DNA of 64,000 nt. It comes from Morella rubra. Its lineage: Eukaryota; Streptophyta; Magnoliopsida; Fagales; Myricaceae. The position numbers and the translations under genes were made by a program. The stretch is taken from NCBI GenBank assembly GCA_003952965.2, contig RXIC02000051.1:62001-126000 (forward strand), written 5' to 3'. This document shows positions 1 to 9,925 of the stretch, piece by piece (position 1 is the stretch's first letter; every line of letters begins with the position of its first letter). The notes below the pieces were generated by a model. It had not been told where the DNA came from, ran no database searches, and saw only the letters and a list, made by a program, of their open reading frames with translations.

Positions 1-431
1 AAAATATATGTTGGTATTATGATATTCGTATTATGGGGTATAAATGTGCTCCAATTTGAATTTTTACAAATATGATTCAAGTTAAAAAAGGTATAAAAAG
101 GCCTTTATTATTAGTTCCAAATTACTTTCGTCGCAAAACATTCTATATCACAAAAAAGTTATTAGTAACTAATTTCCTTTTGGTGATTGCATTGCTTATT
201 TGCGACATGTTGGTGTTGTTTTAGCGACTCAAATTTGATGTTGCTATTTTCGGATACCACTATTTGCAACATGTCCAATTCGTCGGTGGTTCTAACTATA
301 TTGTTGGTTGCTAAAATGGATTTTAGCGACATGCTCTATTTGTTGCTAGTACTAGCTTGGGTGACCAAATTATTCGTTGCTACGTGGCCATGTCTAGCAA
401 CCACTACGGATGGATTGGTAGGCCCTCTACC

Positions 432-1859
432 CAGTGGCAGATCCAGAAAAATTTCTTTTGGAGGGGCAAAGTAATTAATATTATCATTTAAATAAAATAT
501 ATAATTCCATATATGAATTGTAAATTGCCACGATTTTTTGAATCAGGCCCTTCATTGTGACCCCTAAGAGGACATGCTTGAGATGTTAAATACCGAATAG
601 AATCAAGCGAGGTCTTCAATCTTAGACGATTTTTCATTATTTGCTCTGAACTTTGTCTCTCCATTACTTTATCAATGTGTTGTACCTGATTCATCAAAGT
701 GTCACAACACTTCATAGCATTATTATGAGGTGAACATGGATCTTTACCTACATGACCCAAGAAAGCACAATGAATACCATCATTAACTTTCTTTCAATTT
801 CGAAGACCTTTCAAGGTAAATGCAAAAGCTCCAGAACGTCCTGGTGTCTTTTTGGTATACAGATAACAATAAAGACAATACGTGGCATCTTTTGTAGGCG
901 AGTATTCTAACCATTGGAAGATCTTATACGATTGAAATCGTCAACGATTATTTTTAATTCCAGAAAATGGGTACCCACAACCGTTTGGAGTAAATGGAAA
1001 TGGCTCGGCTTTAAGATAAGCTCCTTTAATTTCATCTTGCTGATAACTGGATACTCCCATATTTGAGGACGTAACCCTAGATCCCGTTCTAAAGCAGAAA
1101 TATCTATGTCTTGCAATTCAATTCTTGCAATCTTTGAAGGCTGTTGCTCTTGCTCATGAAATGAAGTTTGAGAACTAGAAGTTGACGAAGACACCTTGGA
1201 AGCATCATCTTTTTTCTTAAAAAAGTCATCGATCTTCTTTGGCTTGCCCATAATATAAATAAAGAACCTAAAAAATAATTATTTATTAGTTATGATCGTC
1301 TATACAACTTGTAGCACAAATAATCAGTGAGTAATAATAAAATTTATCACTACAAATCAATAAAAGAAGAAAAAACTTGTTGAATTGAAGCGGAATTTGT
1401 AGTGTAGAAGAAAAGTTTAGATTTTGATGCGAGATGGCGTAAAAGGTAGAAAACGTTCTATGGCAATATTTAATTATATAAGCTGTCTTTCAAAATTTAA
1501 ATTTCATTTCAATATTTGTTTTGGGAGACTGTACGTACTAACAGTTTTCTTGGGATACTGTACGTTCTAAAATTCAATTTCATTTCAATATTTGTTTTGT
1601 TTTCAAAATTTAAATTTTCTAACAAAGTAGCGCTACCCGATTACGTTAAGAGCTATTTTTAAATTTCAAAGCTCCTTGTCAATTTATATTTTATTCTATG
1701 TATTTGTGGCAAAATAGATATTCAATTTTCAAAGATACTACAATTTCAAATTTTAAATTTCTTGATCAAGTTTCAATAGTTTTAAGGGAGGTAAAACTTC
1801 TTAATCAAATATTAAAAAAAAATTAACGTTAAGAGAATATTCCCCTATATCCGCCTCTG
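432..1859 (-). mobile_element. hAT-type DNA transposon, internally deleted, nested in a CACTA-like element
   Basis: The left end CAGTGGCAGATCC and the right end, read in reverse complement as CAGAGGCGGATAT, are degenerate hAT terminal inverted repeats of the CAGTGGCGG type. They are flanked by an 8-bp target duplication with one mismatch, CCTCTACC at 424-431 and CCTCTACG at 1860-1867. Eight base pairs is the hAT hallmark. The inside holds only the N-terminal part of a transposase on the minus strand. At 1428 bp against several kb for autonomous plant hATs, this is a deletion derivative. The 1260-1850 stretch is AT-rich and shows no coding. Confidence 0.75.
488..1251 (-). pseudogene. hAT transposase N-terminal fragment (TTF-type zinc finger / ZMYM1-like family)
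   Basis: Reading starts at 1251 with a basic N-terminus (MGKPKKIDDFFKKK) and a serine-rich linker. It continues through the conserved block ERDLGLRPQIWEYPV, which introduces the TTF zinc-finger region of plant hAT transposases. Further downstream, in other frames, WLEYSPTKDATYCLYCYL, TKKTPGRSGAFAF and GHVGKDPCSPHNNAM follow, all typical of this family. At least one frame change near 945, an in-frame stop near 800 and loss of the DUF4371 and dimerisation regions make it non-functional. The start is chosen because the MGKPKK-type start is usual for these proteins. Confidence 0.8.
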
Positions 1860-2083
1860 CCTCTACGAAAAAAAGTTGGTTGAACTTCAACAACAATATA
1901 CTTTGTCACTATATGTAATAAATAGTGACAAAATATTCTTCTTGTCTCTAAAAGCCTTTACTAACATTTTATTTGCGACCACTAAGCGACAGTCTTATAT
2001 GGTCGCTAGAGCGTTTTGGCAATCAAATTCTGTATCTTTACCAACAAAATGGCCGGTCACTAAAACCCACATTTGTTGTAGTG

Positions 2084-2180
2084 TACGCACCTTCACACAT
2101 GTTCATAAAATTTTGGCCATCCCAAATATTTGGCCTTTAATAAAATAACTTCAAAATAATCTTTTCTCTCCATCAAATTA

Positions 2181-2222
<42 letters not shown>

Positions 2223-2620
2223 CAAAGATAAAAAAATTTCACTCGAATAATCTATCTCTTCATTTTTTCACTAATTCCGATACATCAAATCCCAAATATA
2301 CGCACATTCATGCATGTTATCTCTCGCTATTTTGTTGTTTCTTTTTCCTTATTTGCAAAAGTCTTTGTTCCTTCCTCTATCTTTGTTTGTGTTTCTTTTC
2401 ATCTACCCATTACTGGTCACCCTCTTCTCTCCCACAAGTAGATCAATAATCCAGACAATCTAGACATATCAACCTGATTTCCCCTCTTTGTCAGCGTTTG
2501 TTAGCGGCATTGAAAAAACCGCTGGTTAAAACTTAGCAGTGTTTTTTTGTCTTGTAACAGCGTTTTCCAGCCATAGATGTAGCCCCTTTTTTTGTAGTGA
2601 AGGTTTTAATTTTGTCTGTT
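2084..2620 (+). other. Decayed leader region of a PGG-type gene ending in a small CACTA-like remnant
   Basis: Much of 2090-2490 matches 56700-57000. Its 2400-2480 part (ATCAATAATCCAGACAATCT) matches the leader exons of PGG genes C and D. A poly-T run of over 30 bases sits near 2187-2220. From about 2495 the pattern gcgtttgttagcggc...TTTTTTGTAGTGAA looks like a short CACTA-family end, and its left part is shared with 57000-57060. No open gene is present. Confidence 0.5.
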
Positions 2621-2669
2621 TAGGCCGAGTGTCGCAACTTTATCTTCAATAAAACCATTAATAAAAAGT

Positions 2670-2860
2670 GCGATGTTTAGAGCATTCGTCATTTACAATG
2701 ATATTAAATTAATGGTGTTGTCTAGTTGTACCATCTCTTAATACATCTACTCATTCCATTTCTAATTCCGAAAGCTAAATGTGACTTCAATCTTCTGAGG
2801 AAGGCTTTGCTGTTGATTTTGTTGGCCTTGAGAACGATGTTGTAGCACACTTAGCGAGTG
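2670..2860 (+). pseudogene. Relic of a PGG domain (ACD6-like)
   Basis: Translation around 2690-2760 gives FVIYNDIKLMVLSSC, which aligns with FIVFDDIPMVSSSC in the PGG exon at 26440-26480. DNA similarity continues through the second half of the domain to about 2850. Several stops and frame changes interrupt it and the first half of the domain is gone. Together with the leader-like DNA just upstream it marks an older, decayed copy of the PGG gene unit. Confidence 0.55.
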
Positions 2861-3311
2861 GGTCAAATCCTTTTTCTTTTTTCCCTTGAACATTTTTTGG
2901 CATGAACACGAAGGCCGGAAGATCTATTCCCTAACCATGCATTAATATTGTGAACTTACATATAGTTAATATATGGGCCATATATATTAGGGTCCATGCA
3001 AAATTTGAGTGGAGTATATATGTGCTTCGTCAATCACCGATATTGTTTCGAAGGCATCAAAATTTGATATTATTTATAAGACTAATCTGATACATAACTT
3101 ATCTCTTTAAAAATTAACTTCATCCTCACTCCACGTGAAAAAAAAGGTGGCTCCCTAAATTGAGCAAAGAAGAGAAATAGTAAAGCAAGTAAAGAATTAT
3201 TATTCTTCGACTTCTTCATAAAAAAAGTAAACGATTACTTCTTTTTTCACTTCTTACAATACACTGAAGTAGAGAATATTAATTAGTCTTCTTTTTTGGA
3301 ATAATTAATTA
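2861..3311. other. AT-rich intergenic DNA, nothing recognised
   Basis: No coding potential, terminal repeats or family similarity was seen. The GAAGTAAAGAATTATT-type purine/pyrimidine patterns near 3170-3290 resemble the array that follows and may be a degenerate first unit. Confidence 0.4.
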
Positions 3312-4001
3312 ATTACAATGATGAGATCATTGTAAACCTAAATGTTCTTTGAAACAAACATAAGGGTAAACAAATACAAGATGGACAAGGTGAATGCTTA
3401 TTATGCTAGGATCAATCTTGGGCAAAGAAGTGTAAAGGTGAGAAATGATAAAGAGAAACCATTGCTTATTGTCCTTTTTTTCTTCTAAGCATAATTTTTG
3501 TTTCTTAAGAAAAGTAAAGGATTATTCCATTTCTTTTTTCAACAATAAATAGAAGTAAAGAATCCCTGTTTTTTTATTTAATGTTTCCTAAGAGAAGCAA
3601 ATAATTATTCTTTCATCTTTAATTAATTACAATTGATGAGATTGTAAAGCTAAAGGTTCTTTAAAACAATCAAAAGGGTAAACAAATACAAGATGGACGA
3701 AGGCGAATGCTTATCATGTTAGGATCAGTATTGGGCAAAGAAGTGTAAAGGTGAGAAATAATAAAGAGAAACCATTGCTTATCTTCCTTTCTCTTTGAAA
3801 TAGAAGTAAAGAATTATTCTTTTTTTTTTCCTAAGCATAATTATTGTTTCTTAAGAAAAGTAAAAGATTATTCCATTTCTTTTTTCAATAATAAATAGAA
3901 GTAAAGAATCCCTATTTTTTTATTTAATGTTTCTTAAGAGAAGCAAATAATTATTCTTCCATCTTTAATTATTTACAATTGATGAGATTGTAAAGCTAAA
4001 G

Positions 4002-5500
4002 TGAAAGTCTAAATAACAAACCAAGAGGGGGGTGAATTGGGTTTATCAAAAACTTAGTTCCTTTTTTAATAAAAACCCAGATCTGAAAAATAGCCCTTTT
4101 TAACAATTAATAATGCAGATCTAAATGTGTATAATGCTAAGCAAAATATAAGCAATAATGATAAAAGCATAAAGCATAAATCTCCACAAGTATGAATATG
4201 TACTGAAATAAGAGTGATAGAGTTAGAGAGATGACACCGTATTTTTAGGTGGTTCGGCCAACACTTGCCTACGTCCACCCCCAAGGCTATTGACTTCCTT
4301 GGGCTTCCTTCACTATTTCCAAATAGCAAATACACCTTAGCTTCCCGGGTGCTAAGAACCTTTACAAAGTATTTTTCGAGCTCACGCTTCAACTCTCTCA
4401 CAAATCCCAAAACCCAAGGGATTTCTTCTACCCTCACAAGTAGGACCAAGTGTTTTCCCAACACTCAAATGTTTTACAATAATGGGTACAATGAAGAATG
4501 GCTCACTAAGCCGAATATTCAAGTGAAAGCTCACAACGTGTGGAATGGCTCTCTAAGCCAAATCAGCAAGTGAAAAGCTCAATAAAGTGCAAGAAGACAA
4601 GATTCTTGAATGAAACCTAAAGTTTGGCAAGTAGGAGCACAAGCTTTCTTGATAGGTGCGGTTTTCCCTCTTCTTCAAAGCACTTTCTCTCTCTAGAAGT
4701 TAGGGCACGATTGATTGCAAGTGTGTTGTCTCTTCTTCAAGAAACTTCTCTCACTTTGGAGGCTAGATCGTCAAGGATAAGCACGAGAAGAAGATTTAAC
4801 AATGAGAGCTTTGATCTTGGAGGAATCAGCAAATGAAATCTTTGGATCTTGCTTTCTCTCTCTATCTAGATTTGAATAATGATGCAAGCTTGCTTTCTCT
4901 CTCTATCTCATTCTTATATAGCCCCTAGGCTTCAACGGTCTTCAAAGTTTTACCGTTGGAGGGGTTTAAGACATTTGAAACTTTTTGGATGAGTTGGCGT
5001 TTCCAGGATTTCTGCAAATTCGCACTATGTGTCGACACATTGATGTATGTGCTGACACATTAAAACTTGGCCTGAAAACATGCTCTCGGGTGTTAGTGCA
5101 ATGTGTCGACACTTGTCTTCAATGTGTCGACACATTGAACACTTAGCTGAAAATGCTGTCGAGACCAAGAATTTTGCATTCTGGAGTAAGTGCAATGTGT
5201 CGACACTTATCTTCAATGTGTCGACAAATATAACTGCTGAAGAGAAAAATCAGCAACTTAAAAGTGTCTAATCCATTCCAACACTTCTTTAAAACACCTA
5301 CAATATGAAAAATTGATCTTATCAACTTATGTAATGGTGTTCAAGTACACTTAGAAATATTTTAAGAGATAACGTCAATATTTGAAATAAATCCTTTAGA
5401 AAAGAGGATTGACAATGTAAAATTAAAATCCTTCAAAACTTAGAATTTTTTATCATCAAAATCAAAATGGATTGTTTGTATGAACAACCTTGGGCTAACA
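4002..5500 (-). mobile_element. Solo LTR of an LTR retroelement (fossil)
   Basis: The 1499-bp element begins TG and ends CA and is flanked by a perfect 5-bp target duplication, TAAAG at 3997-4001 and 5501-5505. The neighbouring repeat unit gives the empty site (gctaaaggttct). The block GGTGGTTCGGCC...GCCTACGTCCACCCCC and the AGAGGGGGGTGAATT end resemble the 3' part of Copia LTRs read in reverse, which suggests minus orientation. No internal coding DNA is present, as expected after LTR-LTR recombination. It carries several TGTGTCGACACA palindromes at about 5030-5225. Confidence 0.85.
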
Positions 5501-5794
5501 TAAAGGTTCTCTGAAACAATCAAAAGGGTAAATAAATACAAGATGGACGAAGGCGAATGCTTATCATGTTAGGATCAATCTTGGGCAAAGAAGTGTAAGG
5601 GTGAAAAATGATAAAGAGAAACCATTGCTTATCGTCCTTTCTCTTCGGAAGAGAAGTAAAGAATTATTCTTTTTTTTTTTCTAAGCATAATTTTTGTTTC
5701 TTAAGAAAAGTAAAGGATATTTATTCCATTCTTTTTTCAACAATACATAGAAGTAAAGAATCCTTTTCTTTTGTAAATGTTTCCTAAGGGAAGC

Positions 5795-7060
5795 TGTAAG
5801 TCCGAAAATCAACCCAAGAGGGGGGGCGAATTGGGTTTATTTAAAATTTAGTCCGTTTTTGATAAAAACTCTGATTTGAAAAATACTCATTTTTAACGAA
5901 TAAAAATGCAGATCTAAATATGTTAAGTGCTAATGCCAAAGATAAACAATAAATAATTGCGATAATGTAAAGAGTAGGGAAGAGAGATAACACCGCTATT
6001 TTTAGGTGATTCGGCCAAGACTTGCCTACGTCCACCCCCAAGACTATCGCTTTCCTTAGACTTCTCCACTATAATCCAATAGTGTTTATAACTTAGCTTC
6101 CGGGGTCTAAGTAACCGTTACTAGAGTTTTTCCAAGCTCACACTTCAACTCATCACAAATCTCAAAGCCTATGTGATTTCTTCTATCCTCACGAGTAGGC
6201 CCAATCATATCCCACACTCAAGGGTTTCTCAAAGTTTAATGATATGAATGAATAAACAGTAGCTCTTGAAGCTAGATCTGGAAAAACAAAGCTCAATAAA
6301 TGGCTACAAGACAAGATCAGATGATGATGACAGCAATGGGAGACTAGATCTCTTCAAAAATGTGCAGCCTTTGTCTTTTGTGCTTTTTTCTCACTTAATG
6401 GAGTCCAAGCCAAGATTGACGATGTAGAGAGGCAAAAGTTGTGCGAAAGTCTCATTTTCTCTCCCCATAAGGTTTCCTTTATAGGTCTTCAGTCTTGGGG
6501 GGTCCAGAGGGCCTTTTTGGAATGTTGGAGAGGTGCCCTAAGTGCCACATCGAGTGCTACATCGTCTTGATTCGCGTGCTGAGGGTCGTTTTATAGAGTT
6601 CCCGTAACATGTGTCGATACATACATGCCTATGTGTTGACACCTTCATCGAGTCTGGAACTTGCTTGCAGGTGCTTGTAGGCATGTGTCGACATTGTCTT
6701 TTCATGTGTCGACACCATCAAAATGGCAGACTAGTTTCTGTGCTATGTGTGGACACCTATATCAACCATGTGTTGACACCATCTTGGCAAATAGAGTTCT
6801 TCAGTGCTTTTGGATATCTAGTTTTTTCCATGTCAACATGAAAACTCCTACAATGAAAAATATCATAGTTTAGGTGGAAGCCATGATGTTGAAATCTAAT
6901 ATAGGGCATAAAGAATTAACAATAAAATTTAAATACAATTGAGTATTCTTGATTGAGTAGTGGATTGACAACCATGTATTCTAGAATACTTCCAAGCTAT
7001 TTTATTTTTTGTTATCATCAAAATCGTGTTAGATAGCTCAAGATCAACCTTGGGCTAACA
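5795..7060 (-). mobile_element. Second solo LTR of the same family (fossil)
   Basis: The 1266-bp element starts TGTAAGTCC and ends GGGCTAACA, the same terminal sequence as the LTR at 4002-5500. It is flanked by a perfect 5-bp target duplication, GAAGC at 5790-5794 and 7061-7065. The two LTRs share the CCAAGAGGGGG end block, the GTTCGGCC...CTACGTCCACC block and the GTGTCGACA repeats, but they differ enough to be independent, fairly old insertions. Confidence 0.85.
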
Positions 7061-7599
7061 GAAGCAAATAATTATTCTTCCATCTTTAGTTAATTACAAT
7101 TGATGAGATTGTAAAGCTAAAGGTTCTCTAAAACAATCAAAAGAGTAAACAAATACAAGATGGATGAAGGCGAATAGGCGAATGCTTATCATATTAGGAT
7201 CAATCTCGGGCAAAGAAGTGTAAAGGTAAGAAATGATAAAAGAAACCATTGCTTATCTTCCTTTCTCTTTGAAAGAGAAGTAAGGAATTATTATTTTTTT
7301 TTTTTTACTAAGCATAACTTTTGTTTCTTAAGAAAAGTAAAGGATTGTTCCATTTCTTTTTTCAACAATAAATAGAAGTAAAGAATCCCCCCCTTTTTTT
7401 TTTTCTAACATTTTCTAAGAGAAGCAAAGAAATATTCTTCCATCTTTAACTAGACATTATTTTTTTTTAATTGAAGATACTGTGTAGGTTAGCTCAATAA
7501 GTCCACATCTTTGGCCCTCATGTATAGATTCCTTTCCTTTTTCCCATTTTAACAAGGAAAAGAAAGCAAGAAGAGAATTATTCCCTTTTCTTTTTCTAA

Positions 7600-7776
7600 T
7601 TATGTTTGTTCACCATTATATATATGAGACAGCCTTTGCCTCATAGTGAATATCTCCATCGTGCTTCAGCTGACACTCTCTCCTCTCCATACAAGCCGTT
7701 CTATCTTGTCAATCTAAATATATCAATTTCAAACACAGCCGAGGACGGTGAAATTCACAATAACAGGATTCAACTG
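7600..7776 (+). other. Non-coding leader exon of PGG gene A
   Basis: The stretch ends with AACAGGATTCAACTG followed by GTAATCTCAC, a good 5' splice site. It matches the leader exons of PGG genes C and D, which end GGTGATTCAACTG and GGTGATTTTACTG before GTAATC. The upstream edge is uncertain. The inferred intron runs to the acceptor at about 9865 (tctttcttccaag), just before the PGG start codon, and now contains the 1240-bp composite element. Confidence 0.55.
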
Positions 7777-8362
7777 GTAATCTCACTATATCTCTATGCT
7801 TTTAATTTACTCCCACCATTAATTAATCGATTTCCCATTGGTTTTCTCTGCAATAGTTTCTTGCTGGTTTGCTCCGCACAATTTGTCCAATTTTTCCCTT
7901 TATGTGCTTCTTGTTGGTGTGTTCTACACAGATTCAAGCCGTTGTCTTTAGGCCTATAGCTAGATTCAAGCCATTTTCTTTACTTTGTAGCCCATTTTGT
8001 CGACATATTTGGTTGTGAACTTATCTTTCCAGTCATAGCTCCCTTTTTCAACTAGTAATCTCACCCAATTTGTATGGTTGAGCTTTTCCCTGAAATCTTC
8101 ATACTTAGTTTTGGCATTTAGTTGTGGCAAAGGAATTCATTCTGGCTTTTTTTTTATTAAAGGTGTTAGGATTATAGTCTTGGGTTGGGGCACTTTTACA
8201 GGAGATCTGATGCTTGATACGGGGAGAGAAAAATCCAGATGCAGCTCATAAATTCCAAAAATACTCACATATTTGTATTCAACTTGTACCGATGGAGTTT
8301 ATTTATAGTGGACAAAAATTAAAGTAATCAAATGTCGAGCAAATGTGGGCTTATTCTTTAAA

Positions 8363-8631
8363 GGCTTAATTTCTTGTAGGTTCCATGGTATCACCTTTTG
8401 ACAAATTGGTCCCTGAGGTATGAGTTTGTCCTGGCTAGTCTCTGAGGTAAGCATCATGTAACAGAAAGGTCCTCCCGTTAGATTTGCATCAACCCACTTA
8501 ATGGCCAACGCTTTCGGGAGGACCTTTTTGTTACATGATGCTTACCCCAGGGACTAGCCAGTACAAACTCATACCCTAGAGACTAATTTGTCAAACGGTG
8601 ATACCATAGGGACCTAAGGTGCAATTAAGCC
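8363..8631. repeat. Left foldback repeat of the composite element
   Basis: This 269-bp near-palindrome has a left arm of ggcttaatttcttgtaggtt and a right arm ending ggtgcaattaagcc. Both arms contain TTTGACAAATTGGTCC-like and GGTCCTCC blocks in opposite orientation. It is a clear paralogue of 9333-9602. Confidence 0.85.
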
Positions 8632-9332
8632 AGGCACTCGTAAACCTCCAGAATAATACAAAAGAAACGAAAAGTAGTGATCAACAGTGAAGAAGAGAAA
8701 AGAAATATTGGTGTTATGGAATAACAATGTACTCTGTTGGCAATAGATGCAACAGGTAGGTGGGAAGAGAACAATCATCCGCAGACAATGAGATAGAAAC
8801 TTAGCTTCCATCAAATTTAACATCAGATAGAAACTCCAAAGCATCAATTTTTAATATTTGTCAGGAGAAAGACCAAGAACCAATTTATCATTATTGTTCC
8901 ACATTGTCTCGCTATAGGCAAGGGTTCCACGCCAAGATTCCTTTACCAATCAAGTTCCCCGTTATTTCTTTTCTCAACCGAGATGTAAGTATCTAGAGCA
9001 GCCAGCAATTGAGGAAGACCATTTGGTGCAGGATTTGATATCTAAGCCTTGAAACTGAATTTTCTCACTCAAGCTGTTATCCTCTCCATAACTTCTTCGC
9101 AATTGTTTTGTCAGCCATGACATCATTTTTGTTGCAATCCATTCCACAAAGTTTGTCAGCCACTGCTTGTAATGCCTCAAAAACTCAACACACCAATTTT
9201 TGTGTTCAACCCCATCTTATGCATGTAGCATTGAGGTCTATTATGATTACTCAAATTTTCTTAAGTATTTATCTTTGAAAGCTATGAATCAGTTTTCAGT
9301 TATCCATTTGAAGTGATTAATTTTCCTATCAC
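8632..9332 (-). other. Cargo of the composite element, possible captured gene fragment
   Basis: This 701-bp stretch is bracketed by the two foldback repeats and was not seen elsewhere in the window. On the minus strand there are short open stretches that look exonic, one ending LVLGLSPDKY followed by a stop near 8850, preceded by WRGTLAYSETMW. Another frame covers 8974-9180 (68 codons). I do not recognise the protein. The arrangement fits a Pack-MULE-like capture of the 3' end of a host gene, but that is inference. Confidence 0.35.
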
Positions 9333-9602
9333 GGCTTAATTGCACTGTAGGTCCCTATGGTATCACCTTTTGACAAATTGGTCCTTGGGGTATGAGTTTG
9401 TACTGGCTAGTCCCTGGGGTAAGCATCATGTAACAAAAAGGTCCTCCTGAAAGCTTTGGCCGTTAAGTGGGTTGACAAAATCTAACAGGAGGACCTTTTT
9501 GTTACATGACGCTTACCCTAGGGACTAGCCAGTACAAACTCATACCCCAGGGACCAATTTGTCGAAAGGTGATACCACAGGGACCTACAGTGCAATTAAG
9601 CC
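9333..9602. repeat. Right foldback repeat of the composite element
   Basis: This 270-bp palindromic repeat has arms ggcttaattgcactgtaggt and its near-exact complement at the right end. Its arms match each other better than those of the left copy do. Confidence 0.85.
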
Positions 9603-9925
9603 TTCTTTAAAATTGAAACAAGAAATAACTAGGGAAAAGATATTAAAATCTGAAGGTTTTAAAAGTATTAAATTGTTATTCCTCAATCCCATTGGTTACA
9701 GCTGGTGTTCTTCTTACATTCGGAACTGCTTGCATATATATAGAGTACAGAGTTTCTTCTCTGCTTTTATTTTTATTTTTTTAAGCAACCATTATGTTCT
9801 CTGCTTGAATCAAAGAGTTCTATATCACTGTGTGCTTTTACTATTACTTATATCTTTCTTCCAAGCTATATTAAAGGTTTTAAGGCTATATATATTGTGG
9901 GGAAACTTTAAACTTGCTGTAAAAA

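Larger units (their letters stand above)
1..2083. mobile_element. CACTA-like DNA transposon, right-hand part, cut by the window start
   Basis: The right terminus TTTGTTGTAGTG at 2072-2083 is the reverse complement of CACTACAACAAA, the canonical En/Spm (CACTA) terminal inverted repeat. Both parts (1-431 and 1868-2083) carry many short GCGAC/GTCGC motifs in both orientations, as CACTA subterminal repeats do. The left terminus lies before base 1. No transposase is seen in this element's own DNA, so it may be non-autonomous. A hAT element has inserted into it at 432-1859. The assignment of bases 1-431 rests on the shared motif style only. Confidence 0.6.
3312..7470 (+). repeat. Tandem array of about four 345-bp units, split by two solo LTRs
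   Basis: Units begin at about 3312, 3626, 3972 and 7092 with attacaattgatgagattg. Each continues through acaagatggac, ggcaaagaagtgtaaaggtg and several T-rich blocks containing aagtaaag. The third unit is interrupted twice. Removing the two LTRs with their target duplications restores a length of about 345 bp, the same as the neighbouring unit (346). Single degenerate copies of the unit occur upstream of other leader exons (about 14390-14640, 18600-18910 and 19500-19660), so the unit derives from promoter-distal DNA of the DUF247/PGG genes. Confidence 0.75.
8363..9602. mobile_element. Composite foldback element with perfect 9-bp target duplication (Mutator-like size)
   Basis: The element is flanked by TTCTTTAAA at 8354-8362 and 9603-9611. 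Paralogous empty sites at 46430 and 49870 read ttattcttt(a/g)aaattgaaac without it. The outer ends are GGCTTAATT and AATTAAGCC, the start of long terminal inverted repeats. Each end is itself a complete foldback repeat of about 270 bp (8363-8631 and 9333-9602) with a 701-bp unique centre. A 9-bp duplication fits Mutator-like transposases. No transposase is encoded. The whole 1240 bp apparently moved as one unit. Confidence 0.8.

Noticed and set aside
4066-5325. Several frames of 60-130 codons inside the first solo LTR
   Set aside because: They have no protein similarity, differ between the two LTR copies, and solo LTRs are not expected to code.
7606-7959. 117-codon frame at the PGG A leader
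   Set aside because: It reads across the splice donor into the intron; other leaders have no equivalent frame. It is treated as a non-coding leader.
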